Positions 56,580-64,000 of a DNA stretch of 64,000 nt are shown here, piece by piece. Below the pieces are notes generated by a model. The model ran no database searches. It was not told where the DNA came from and saw only the letters and a program-made list of their open reading frames with translations. The translations under genes were made by a program, and so were the position numbers. Source of the DNA: an uncultured Clostridia bacterium (lineage in GTDB: Bacteria > Bacillota > Clostridia > TANB77 > CAG-508); contig CAKPDY010000005.1 in assembly GCA_934149165.1 (NCBI GenBank), forward strand, positions 11,221-75,220, written 5' to 3'. Every line of letters begins with the position of its first letter. Position 1 is the first letter of the stretch.

Positions 56580-57305
56580 TTAAAGTTTTAAAATATCATT
56601 ATAAGTAACAAAAATAGATAATGTTATTAACAATAAAAAACCAACAGATTGTAATGCAGCTTCAAATTTTTCATTAAATGGTTTTTTTCGTATTCCTTCA
56701 ATAATAAGTAAAACCACCTTTCCCCCATCAAGTGGTGGAAATGGTAAAAGATTTGTAACACCTAATGATAAAGAAATTAAGGATAATATATAAATAAAAT
56801 CTGCAAAACCATTTGTTTGTGATATTACACTAGAAATTCCTACTGGTCCCATCATTTGGTCTACTGTTACATTTCCAGTAAATAATTGCTTTATGCCATT
56901 AAACATACTTTGTATAAAATACCCAACATTATAAAATGCGTTTTTTGCACCTACAAAATATGTAGATAAACACCAAAATGATACAATTGCAAAAATTATA
57001 TTTACAAATCCTCCTGCCATTACAATTGCAATTCTTTTTAAAACTGATGCTTCACTAAATGACCCCTCTTTAGTAGAACGTTGTTCTTCACCCTCCATAC
57101 TAACAAATCCACCTAATGGAATAAGTCTTAAAGCATATTTTGTAATTTTTCCTTGTTTACTCCATATTGTTGGACCAAAGCCTATTGCAAATTCATTTAC
57201 TCTTACTTTACAAAGTTTTGCAACAAAAAAGTGTCCACTTTCATGTATTAGAACTAAAAATCCTAATAGAAATATTATTTTTATAGCACTTATTATAAAT
57301 CCCAA
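56580..57305 (-). CDS. Site-2 protease (M50/RseP-like), short form without PDZ
   Basis: This intramembrane zinc protease has HESGH near residue 21-25 and the second metal motif NLLPFPPLDGG near 190-200. The protein is about 241 residues, much shorter than the usual 350-450, because the PDZ region between the two halves is missing and replaced by a short linker with YFVGAKNAFYNVGYF. The TTG start at 57305 follows GGAGG; an upstream in-frame ATG overlaps that site. It follows cdsA by 20 bases, in the usual uppS-cdsA-rseP order but without dxr. Confidence 0.9.
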   Translation of the reverse strand: MGFIISAIKIIFLLGFLVLIHESGHFFVAKLCKVRVNEFAIGFGPTIWSKQGKITKYALRLIPLGGFVSMEGEEQRSTKEGSFSEASVLKRIAIVMAGGFVNIIFAIVSFWCLSTYFVGAKNAFYNVGYFIQSMFNGIKQLFTGNVTVDQMMGPVGISSVISQTNGFADFIYILSLISLSLGVTNLLPFPPLDGGKVVLLIIEGIRKKPFNEKFEAALQSVGFLLLITLSIFVTYNDILKL

Positions 57306-57325
57306 AATGATTACCTCCATTTTTA

Positions 57326-58129
57326 TTATATAAGCATTAATAAAAAATATGCAAAAGGAGCAATAAATATTATACTATCTATTCTATCTAACATTCCGCC
57401 ATGACCTGGAAGTAAATTACTAAAATCTTTTATTCCAACATATCTTTTTATAGCAGAAGCTGAAAAATCTCCTATTTGACCAATTATACTTAAAATAATT
57501 CCTATAATACTTATACTAATATAGTTTATATTCATATTAAAATATGTATTTAAAACAATAGTATATGGAATTATAAAAATTAATGCACCTAAGGTTCCTC
57601 CTATACATCCTTCTATAGATTTATTTGGACTAATTGGACTAAATTTATGTTTTCCAAATTTTTTTCCTACTAAATATGCCATTGTATCGGTTCCCCAAGC
57701 TGCAAACATTATATACCATACTAACAATTTACCATTTTCTCCTCCCATTAATACTGGAATAAATAGCAAAAATATTGTTATATAGCATATTCCTAAAAAT
57801 GTTACAGCAATGTCTACTATGTTAATTTTCATATTTGATATTATAACATGTAAAAATAATATTAATATTGTTGATGGAATCAATGCTCCAATTATGTATA
57901 CTAAATGTTTGGTTGGTATTATATGTATAAACCCCATTAAAGCACAAGCAAAATAACCTATCCATAATATTGGTTTTGTTTTTAATTTTAATGCATTATT
58001 ATATTCATGTAAACTTAAAGCTGAAATCATTGCAAATAAAATATCTATAACATATTTATTTCCAAATATAAGTACACATGCAACTATAGGAAAGCCAATT
58101 AATCCTGTTAGAACACGTTTTATATTCAT
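57326..58129 (-). CDS. cdsA: Phosphatidate cytidylyltransferase
   Basis: CdsA makes CDP-diacylglycerol for phospholipids. The 267-residue membrane protein has about seven helices and the signature SNLLPGHGGMLDRIDSIIF near the C-terminus, preceded by DTMAYLVGKKFGKHKFSPISPNKSIEG in two parts. The start touches the uppS stop codon, so the two are translationally coupled. Confidence 0.95.
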   Translation of the reverse strand: MNIKRVLTGLIGFPIVACVLIFGNKYVIDILFAMISALSLHEYNNALKLKTKPILWIGYFACALMGFIHIIPTKHLVYIIGALIPSTILILFLHVIISNMKINIVDIAVTFLGICYITIFLLFIPVLMGGENGKLLVWYIMFAAWGTDTMAYLVGKKFGKHKFSPISPNKSIEGCIGGTLGALIFIIPYTIVLNTYFNMNINYISISIIGIILSIIGQIGDFSASAIKRYVGIKDFSNLLPGHGGMLDRIDSIIFIAPFAYFLLMLI

Positions 58130-58840
58130 TTATTTTCCTCCAAACTTTCTATTTCTTTTGTTAAATGTATGTATTGCTTCCATTAAATCTTTTTCACCAA
58201 AATCTGGCCAATACACATCTGTAAAATAAAATTCTGAATATACTAATTGCCACGGTAAAAAATTACTTGTTCTTATTTCACCACTTGTTCTTATTAATAA
58301 ATCTGGATCAGGTTGATTTTCTGTATATAAATTTTCACTTATTATTTTTTCATTTATATCTTCAACTGTTATTTCCTTATTTTGTATTTTAAGTGCTATT
58401 TTTTTTACAGCATTTGTTATTTCATCTCTACCACCATAGTTTAAAGCAACATTTACTATCAATCCTGTGTTATTTTTTGTTTTTTCAATTGCATCATTTA
58501 TACTTTTTTTCAAACCATTATCTAATCTTTGTATATCTCCTAGAACTTTTATTTTAATATTTTCTTTATTAGCATTTTTGGCAAACTTTTTTAAATAATT
58601 TTTTAGAAGTAACATTAAAGCAGAAACTTCACTTTCACTTCTTTTCCAATTTTCTGTTGAAAATGCATATACTGTTAAAATCTTAACTCCTATTTTATTA
58701 CAAAATCTTGCAATTTTTTCTAAGTTATCAGCACCAGCTTTATGACCTTCAGACACTTCTTTTCCCATTTTTCTAGCCCAACGTCTATTTCCATCCATAA
58801 TAATTGCTATATGCTGTGGTATATTTGCTATATTTTCCAT
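58130..58840 (-). CDS. uppS: Isoprenyl transferase (undecaprenyl diphosphate synthase)
   Basis: UppS extends farnesyl diphosphate to the undecaprenyl lipid carrier of wall synthesis. The 236-residue protein has IAIIMDGNRRWA with the catalytic Asp, STENWKRSESE, NYGGRDEI and RTSGEIRTSNFLPWQ. It follows the prenyl synthase gene by 11 bases, which would supply its farnesyl substrate. Confidence 0.97.
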   Translation of the reverse strand: MENIANIPQHIAIIMDGNRRWARKMGKEVSEGHKAGADNLEKIARFCNKIGVKILTVYAFSTENWKRSESEVSALMLLLKNYLKKFAKNANKENIKIKVLGDIQRLDNGLKKSINDAIEKTKNNTGLIVNVALNYGGRDEITNAVKKIALKIQNKEITVEDINEKIISENLYTENQPDPDLLIRTSGEIRTSNFLPWQLVYSEFYFTDVYWPDFGEKDLMEAIHTFNKRNRKFGGK

Positions 58841-58851
58841 AAGTCTCTCCT

Positions 58852-59733
58852 TTATTTATTTCTATTTGCTATATATAAAGCCAGATTTTTTAGAAATTCA
58901 TTATTTTCATATTCTTCTATAATTTCTATTGCTTCTCTTATTAAATTATTAAGCATTTTTTTTGATGTTTCTAAACCGTATTTAGTTACATATGTGCATT
59001 TTCCTTTTTCTCTATCATTTCCAACAGGTTTTCCTAATTCTTTTTCATCACCTATTTCTGATAAAATATCATCTTTAATTTGAAAAGCTAATCCTATTTT
59101 TTGTGCATATTTGGTTAATTTGTTAATATTTTCTTGACTACTATTTGCCAGTATTGCACCTATTCTTACAGATGCTTTTATTAATGCACCTGTTTTATTT
59201 TCATGCATATATTCTAAATACTGACTAGATATTTGTTTTCCTTCATATTCGGTATCAACATATTCTCCTGCTATCATTCTATCTATCCCATTTGAAAATT
59301 CTTTAAAAGCTTGTAATTTGCAAATACTATCTTCTTTAGTAGTTATAATGTCATTTATAATAATATTATATGCATTGTTTAATAAACTATCACCAGCAAG
59401 AATTGCTGTTGCTTCATTAAATTTTTTATGATTTGTTAATTTTCCTCTTCTATAATCATCATTATCTATACCTGGTAAATCATCATGTATTAAAGAAAAT
59501 GTATGTACCATTTCCATTGCAATAGCATATGGATATGTTTTTTCAATATCTTTTTTAAATAATTCATATGTAGAAATTATTAAAATCGGTCTTAACCTTT
59601 TTCCTCCTGCTAACAAACTATATTCCACTGAAGAGTTTAAAATTTTTTCAGGGCAATCATCTACTTTTATATACTTTTTTAACTCATTATTTATTAAGTC
59701 TGATTTTTGTTTTAGAGTTTCCTTAAAATCCAT
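58852..59733 (-). CDS. ispA: Polyprenyl (farnesyl/geranylgeranyl) diphosphate synthase
   Basis: This trans-prenyltransferase condenses isopentenyl diphosphate with allylic primers. The 293-residue protein has the two aspartate-rich motifs, HDDLPGIDNDDYRRG and FQIKDDILSEIGD, with GGKRLRPIL before them. The chain length is probably C15 by the family, but not certain. The start at 59733 follows GGGGG. It sits between frr and uppS, where many bacteria have no such gene, so it makes a compact route to undecaprenyl lipid. Confidence 0.93.
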   Translation of the reverse strand: MDFKETLKQKSDLINNELKKYIKVDDCPEKILNSSVEYSLLAGGKRLRPILIISTYELFKKDIEKTYPYAIAMEMVHTFSLIHDDLPGIDNDDYRRGKLTNHKKFNEATAILAGDSLLNNAYNIIINDIITTKEDSICKLQAFKEFSNGIDRMIAGEYVDTEYEGKQISSQYLEYMHENKTGALIKASVRIGAILANSSQENINKLTKYAQKIGLAFQIKDDILSEIGDEKELGKPVGNDREKGKCTYVTKYGLETSKKMLNNLIREAIEIIEEYENNEFLKNLALYIANRNK

Positions 59734-59830
59734 TTTTATGTACCCCCAATTATAATATTTACTTTTGCTTAAATTCAAACCTAAATTAATACATTATTTT
59801 ATTGCTCTAAAATTTTGCATTATATAAAAA

Positions 59831-60379
59831 TTATATACTCATTACTTCTTTTTCTTTATTAGCTAATATAACATCAACTTCTTCTACAAATTTATCTGTA
59901 ATTTTTTGAACTTCTTCTTCTGCTAATTTTAATTCATCTTCTGTAATTTCAGAATCTTTTTGCATTTTTCTAAAATTATCTATAGAATCTCTTCTTGTGG
60001 CTCTTACAGCTATTTTAGCTTCTTCTGCCATTTTTCTTATTTCTTTTACTATTTCTTTTCTTCTTTCTTCATTTAATTCTGGAAATGATAATCTTATTAC
60101 TTTTCCATCATTATTAGGGTTTATTCCTATATCTGATTTTAAAATTTCTTTTTCAATTTCCTTTAATACACTTGTATCCCATGGTTGAATAACAATTAAT
60201 CTTGCTTCTGGAACTGAAATTCCAGCAACTTGACTAATTGGAGTTTGAACACCATAATAATCTATTTTTATTTTATTTAATATTGCTGGGTTTGCACGAC
60301 CGGCTCTAACTTCTGCTAAATTTTCTGAATATACATTTATTGTTTTTTGCATTTTTTCTTTAATTTCATTATAATCCAT
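59831..60379 (-). CDS. frr: Ribosome recycling factor
   Basis: RRF splits the post-termination ribosome with EF-G. The 182-residue protein has the conserved VRAGRANPAILNKI, ISVPEARLIVIQPWD and SDIGINPNNDGKVIRL, and a C-terminal helix with RRDSIDNFRKMQKD. Length is normal. It follows pyrH by about 90 bases, the usual pair in Firmicutes. Confidence 0.97.
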   Translation of the reverse strand: MDYNEIKEKMQKTINVYSENLAEVRAGRANPAILNKIKIDYYGVQTPISQVAGISVPEARLIVIQPWDTSVLKEIEKEILKSDIGINPNNDGKVIRLSFPELNEERRKEIVKEIRKMAEEAKIAVRATRRDSIDNFRKMQKDSEITEDELKLAEEEVQKITDKFVEEVDVILANKEKEVMSI

Positions 60380-60469
60380 AATTGTTCACTTTATAGTTAT
60401 TTTTTATAACTATAACTCCTTTCTTATATTTTATTTTTATTATAAATTTATAGACTAATTTTTAATAAA

Positions 60470-61177
60470 TTATTTTACTATTGTTCCAATTTTTTCACCT
60501 TTAACAGCTTTTAACATATTTCCTTTTTCACTCATAGCAAATACTATTAATGGAATATTATTGTCTTTACATAATGTTGTTGCTGTTAAATCCATTACTT
60601 TTAAATCTTTATTTAAAATATCTAAATATGTAATTTCATCATATTTTACTGCATTTGGATCAACCTTTGGATCTGCTGAATATACACCATCTATTGTTTT
60701 TGCTACTAATATTACTTCTGCATCTATTTCTGCTGCTCTTAATGCTGCACATGTATCTGTTGTAAAAAATGGATTTCCTGTTCCAGCAGCAAATATTACA
60801 ATTCTACCTTTTTCTAAATGTTTTGTTGCTTTTCTTTTTATATATGGTTCTGCAATTTCTCTCATTTCTATTGCTGTTTGAACTCTTGTAAACATTCCTT
60901 TTGCTTCTAAGGCATCTTGTAATGCTAATGCATTTATTGTTGTTGCAAGCATTCCCATATAATCTGATGTTGTTTTTTCCATATTATGCCCATATTTACC
61001 TCTCCAGAAATTTCCACCACCTACAACTATTGCAATTTCAACTCCTAAGCCTTTTAATTCTTTAACTTGCTCTGTTATATCGTCTAATACTTCTGGTGAT
61101 ATTCCTGTTTTTTGTTCTCCTGCTAGAGCTTCTCCACTTAACTTTAATAGAATTCTTTTATACTTTACTTGTGACAT
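60470..61177 (-). CDS. pyrH: Uridylate kinase
   Basis: PyrH phosphorylates UMP to UDP. The 235-residue protein begins MSQVKYKRILLKLSGEALAG and has IVVGGGNFWRG, TSDYMGMLATTINALALQD and AAGTGNPFFTTDTCAALRA. The ATG at 61177 follows GGAGAG, and longer in-frame forms lack a ribosome site. rpsB and tsf, which often precede pyrH, are absent here. Confidence 0.97.
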   Translation of the reverse strand: MSQVKYKRILLKLSGEALAGEQKTGISPEVLDDITEQVKELKGLGVEIAIVVGGGNFWRGKYGHNMEKTTSDYMGMLATTINALALQDALEAKGMFTRVQTAIEMREIAEPYIKRKATKHLEKGRIVIFAAGTGNPFFTTDTCAALRAAEIDAEVILVAKTIDGVYSADPKVDPNAVKYDEITYLDILNKDLKVMDLTATTLCKDNNIPLIVFAMSEKGNMLKAVKGEKIGTIVK

Positions 61178-61232
61178 ATTCTGCACTCTCCTTTTAAATT
61201 TTTTTACATTTGCTATTTTATCATAAACTAAA

Positions 61233-61277
61233 AGAAAAAGCACCTATTTTTGAAAATTTTTCAAAAAATATGTGCTT
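61233..61277 (-). terminator. Terminator after the 61284 gene
   Basis: AAAGCACCTATTTTTGAAA pairs with TTTCAAAAAATATGTGCTTT imperfectly, with a T-rich tail. It separates the 61284 gene from pyrH. Confidence 0.75.
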
Positions 61278-61283
61278 TTATTT

Positions 61284-61661
61284 TTAAAAATTATATTTTT
61301 TAAATTTTATATATGCCGTTGTTATTATTCCTAACATAATTGCACCTGTTGAAACATATACTGCATTCATAAATATTCCAGTTTGTGGATGTGATTGTGT
61401 TGCTTTATCTTGTTCTACTGTTTTTACACCTTTAGATTTGTCTGTTTCTGTTGTTTTCGTTGTTTGTGCAGGTGTTGTTGTTTGTGTTGGTGTTTGTGTT
61501 GGTGTTTGTGTTGTCGTTGTTGGTGTTTGTTCTTGTGTTTGGTCATCATCTAAATCATCATATCCATTTAAATCTACAGCAAATACTTTAGTATTAACTG
61601 AAAATACTAATATTAGTAAAAAAACGAATATAAAAAAAACTTTCTTATTAAAACTTCTCAT
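61284..61661 (-). CDS. Secreted Thr/Gln-rich protein with a sortase-like tail
   Basis: The 125-residue protein has a signal peptide (about 1-29, ending KVFA-VDLN), an acidic segment (GYDDLDDDQTQEQ), a Thr/Pro/Gln-repeat linker (TPTTTTQTPTQTPTQT) and a C-terminal sorting-type signal: SHPQTG, a hydrophobic helix and KFKKYNF. The motif HPQTG deviates from LPXTG but keeps P-x-T-G, as some clostridial sortase substrates do. There is almost no folded domain. It may be a short wall-anchored stalk; no sortase gene is nearby. Confidence 0.78.
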   Translation of the reverse strand: MRSFNKKVFFIFVFLLILVFSVNTKVFAVDLNGYDDLDDDQTQEQTPTTTTQTPTQTPTQTTTPAQTTKTTETDKSKGVKTVEQDKATQSHPQTGIFMNAVYVSTGAIMLGIITTAYIKFKKYNF

Positions 61662-61862
61662 AATTTTTTACTCCTTTTTCTTTTGAATTACTTTTACATT
61701 ATAATTTTACATTTAATATCATTTTCCGTCAATATATTTTGTGTATTTTTTTATTTTTTTATTCACTTTTTTACTTATTATACTTTTCTATCAAGAAAGT
61801 GCTTGCATAATTATGTTAATAAAGAAAAAACTAAAGCATCTCCTTTTCCTTTTTTCTGTTTT

Positions 61863-62954
61863 CTAAACATTAAATCTAAATAAAACAATATCTCCATCTT
61901 TCATAATATAATCTTTACCTTCAGAACGTACTAGACCTTTTTCTTTTGCAGCATTCATAGAGCCTTCCTTTATTAAATCATCATAAGAAACAATTTCAGC
62001 TCTAATAAATCCCCTTTCAATATCTGAATGGATTTTTCCAGCTGCTTGTGGTGCTTTTGTTCCTTTTTTTATTGTCCATGCTCTAACTTCTGGCTCACCT
62101 GCTGTTAAAAATGACATTAATCCTAATAAGTCATAACTTGCTTTTATAACCTTGTCTAATCCTGATTCAGTTAAACCTAATGCTTCAAGCATTTCTTTTT
62201 TATCATTTTCTTCTAAAGAAGCAAGTTCTTCTTCTATTTTTATGCATAAAGGTATAACTTGTGCATTTTCTGTTTTTGCATATTCAATAACTTTTTTTAC
62301 ATTTTCATCATTATCCACATTTTGAAGTTGTTCTTCTGAAACATTTGCTATATATAAACTTGGTTTCATGGTTAATAAAAATGTATCTTTTATTAATTCT
62401 TTTTCCTCGTCTGATAATTCTACTGTTCTTGCACATTTTCCAGATTCTAATGTTGATTTTATTTTTTCCAATACATCAATTTCTGCTTGTGCTTTTTTAT
62501 CTGCTTTTAAAATTTTTCTTGCTCTATCCAATCTTTTTTCTAAAGTTTCTATATCTGCAAAAATTAATTCTAAATTTATAGTTTCAATATCTCTTAATGG
62601 ATCTATACTTCCATCAACATGAACAACATTAGGATTTTCAAAACATCTTACAACTTGTGCTATACTATCAACTTCCCTTATATGTGATAAAAACTTATTT
62701 CCCAATCCTTCTCCTTTGCTTGCACCTTTTACAAGTCCTGCAATATCAACAAATTCAATAATTGCATGTGTTACCTTTTCCGGATTATAAATTTTTGCTA
62801 ATTCATCTAATCTTTCATCTGGAACTGGCACAACACCCACATTTGGTTCTATTGTACAAAATGGGTAATTAGCACACTCTGCACCTGCATTTGTTATAGC
62901 ATTAAATAAAGTACTTTTTCCAACATTTGGAAGACCTACTATTCCTATTTTCAT
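61863..62954 (-). CDS. ychF: Redox-regulated ATPase YchF
   Basis: This Obg-family P-loop protein prefers ATP. The 363-residue protein starts MKIGIVGLPNVGKSTLFNAI, with FVDIAGLVKGASKGEGLGNKFL, and has a coiled coil and a TGS-type C-terminus ending GKDYIMKDGDIVLFRFNV. It is highly conserved and of normal length. It lies next to the L,D-transpeptidase gene, two bases apart. Confidence 0.97.
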   Translation of the reverse strand: MKIGIVGLPNVGKSTLFNAITNAGAECANYPFCTIEPNVGVVPVPDERLDELAKIYNPEKVTHAIIEFVDIAGLVKGASKGEGLGNKFLSHIREVDSIAQVVRCFENPNVVHVDGSIDPLRDIETINLELIFADIETLEKRLDRARKILKADKKAQAEIDVLEKIKSTLESGKCARTVELSDEEKELIKDTFLLTMKPSLYIANVSEEQLQNVDNDENVKKVIEYAKTENAQVIPLCIKIEEELASLEENDKKEMLEALGLTESGLDKVIKASYDLLGLMSFLTAGEPEVRAWTIKKGTKAPQAAGKIHSDIERGFIRAEIVSYDDLIKEGSMNAAKEKGLVRSEGKDYIMKDGDIVLFRFNV

Positions 62955-62956
62955 TT

Positions 62957-63721
62957 TTAATTCTCTCCTTTATTTTGTTTATTATACTTAATCCATGGAT
63001 TATTTTCATCTGGATCTGTTGGATCCCAACATTTTAATTCATTACTATATTCTGATATTTTCATTTTAACTGGTTGTTCAAAATTTTCTTCATTACTATC
63101 ATTTTCACAAAATTCTACTTTTGTGTCTTTTGAACAATAGTCATATATCCATTTTGCATCTTCCACAGTTAAACGTACACAACCTTTTGAAACAGGTTGT
63201 CCCAATTTATCATATTCCCAATATTCAAGTGAAGACTTTTCTTGATTAGTATATGGAACAGAATGAAATAATATTTGACCTGTTATTCTTGTTGCATATT
63301 GTCCATATACATCCCCAACTAAATATCTCCACTCATATTTATCAGAAATTGTAAAAACTCCTTCTTTAGGAGTTGCAATACCTGTTGAACATAACATTAC
63401 TTTTATAGGAATATTATATTCTCCATTTTGATTACTCGTATAAACAACTACTATTTGTTTTTTCAAATTTACCTTAATATAATATGATAATTGATTATCA
63501 TCTAATATTTCTATTTTGGCATTGCCAATATTGTTTTCGTTACTTATATTTGTAATATTTATTTTAGAATATTCAACCAAAACAGTATTTTCTGTTTTGG
63601 TTGAATATATAATAAATTTAAACATTAAACTAATTATTGATATTAATAATATTACACTTATGAATTCTATTATAATAAAATTTTTTTTCATTTCTTGTAT
63701 ATATGATTTTACTTTTTTCAT
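62957..63721 (-). CDS. Membrane-anchored L,D-transpeptidase (YkuD)
   Basis: The enzyme forms 3-3 peptidoglycan cross-links or anchors proteins to the wall. The 254-residue protein has an N-terminal membrane helix (about 16-36) and a YkuD domain ending with HSVPYTNQEKSSLEYWE and the catalytic VSKGCVRLTVEDAKWIYD. The usual HGC motif is KGC, a common variant. A C-terminal tail of about 45 acidic and Asn-rich residues follows. It is in the same direction as ychF with a two-base gap. Confidence 0.92.
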   Translation of the reverse strand: MKKVKSYIQEMKKNFIIIEFISVILLISIISLMFKFIIYSTKTENTVLVEYSKINITNISNENNIGNAKIEILDDNQLSYYIKVNLKKQIVVVYTSNQNGEYNIPIKVMLCSTGIATPKEGVFTISDKYEWRYLVGDVYGQYATRITGQILFHSVPYTNQEKSSLEYWEYDKLGQPVSKGCVRLTVEDAKWIYDYCSKDTKVEFCENDSNEENFEQPVKMKISEYSNELKCWDPTDPDENNPWIKYNKQNKGEN

Positions 63722-63843
63722 TACTATATCACCTATTTGCTATGAATTTTTTTACTTTTATTAATCTTCTTTTGTAGAATTCAATGCACTATTTAGCTTC
63801 TTTTGTAATGTTTTTATAATTTATTTTACTTATTTTTTTGTTC

Positions 63844-64000
63844 TTAATTTGAAGTGTTTGTTTTATTATTTGTATTTGTATCTTTTTTGTCTCCATTTGA
63901 AGTATTTGTTTTATTATTTGTGCTTGTATCTTTTTTGTCTCCATTTGAAGTATTTGTTTTATTATTTGTGTTTGTATCTTTTTTGTCTCCATTTGAAGTA
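63844..64000 (-). CDS. C-terminal tail of a repeat protein (partial)
   Basis: Read in this frame the minus strand gives repeated NGDKKDTNTNNKTNTS units ending TSN and a stop at 63844. The composition (Asn, Thr, Lys, Asp, Ser) is typical of a flexible surface linker. A second open frame on the same strand gives METKKIQ units and runs to 63789, but its composition is unlikely for a folded or linker protein. The rest of the gene lies beyond the right edge, so no function can be given. Confidence 0.5.
   Translation of the reverse strand, partial: TSNGDKKDTNTNNKTNTSNGDKKDTSTNNKTNTSNGDKKDTNTNNKTNTSN
63851..64000. repeat. 48-bp tandem repeat, at least three units
   Basis: Units begin at 63851, 63899 and 63947, with a fourth starting at 63995 and running off the window. 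The period is exactly 48 bases, so each unit is 16 codons in any frame. Units differ at only a few positions. Confidence 0.9.

Noticed and set aside
63789..63992. METKKIQ-repeat reading frame as the real protein
   Set aside because: The overlapping NGDKKDTNTNNKTNTS frame has a more plausible linker composition. The choice cannot be settled without sequence past 64000.
63851..64000. CRISPR array
   Set aside because: The units are contiguous 48-bp coding repeats without spacers.

Overview
This window comes from an AT-rich, spore-forming low-GC Firmicute, most likely an uncultured clostridium. The evidence is a contiguous forespore block (spoIIAA, spoIIAB, sigF, spoIID, a spoIIQ-like peptidase), spoIVA, a ytvI-like gene and a DUF421/DUF4363 pair, plus Firmicute-type housekeeping genes. 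I see no rRNA, tRNA, insertion sequence, prophage or CRISPR array. No gene-free stretch exceeds 300 bases.

Layout: 1-4275 holds rpsO (cut by the window edge) and addA. 4360-5340 has a repeated intergenic element, a 26-bp perfect hairpin and an orphan gene. 5339-9145 is the sporulation block with a SigF-type promoter and Spo0A boxes. 9235-22494 has a DUF2974 lipase-like gene, a heterodimeric ABC exporter, pyruvate kinase, glucan phosphorylase, a P-type Mg2+ ATPase and a glycosyltransferase. 22728-30900 has an HD protein, DUF4363/DUF421, a UDP-sugar pyrophosphorylase, spoIVA, rqcH and galE. 30922-39930 has a lytic transglycosylase, polA, an HD hydrolase, queH, proS, a MBL/DUF3006 pair and hisS. 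40187-49683 has envelope, tRNA-modification and DNA-repair genes and asnB. 49773-56407 has a membrane protein, a Cys/Gly-rich miniprotein, a U32 peptidase and a zur-znuACB operon with a 7-1-7 operator. 56580-61177 is pyrH-frr-prenyl synthase-uppS-cdsA-M50 protease. 61284-64000 has a sortase-like substrate, ychF, an L,D-transpeptidase and a repeat-tailed protein that runs off the edge.

The main discovery candidate is translational. Five unrelated conserved genes (addA, sigF, the Mg2+ ATPase gene, tmcAL and the U32 peptidase, which has two sites) are each broken by one extra C. At all six sites the zero-frame codon is CGG, and skipping the C gives a conserved glycine codon (GGA or GGT) and restores the protein. 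By eye, no other in-frame CGG codon exists in any gene here, while CGA, CGT and CGC are used as ordinary arginine codons. This suggests that CGG has no normal decoder in this organism and that CGGN is read with a +1 shift, or as a four-base glycine codon. The bases before and after CGG differ at every site, which argues against a classical slippery sequence. Random sequencing error is also unlikely, because the sites are not homopolymers and all share the same form.
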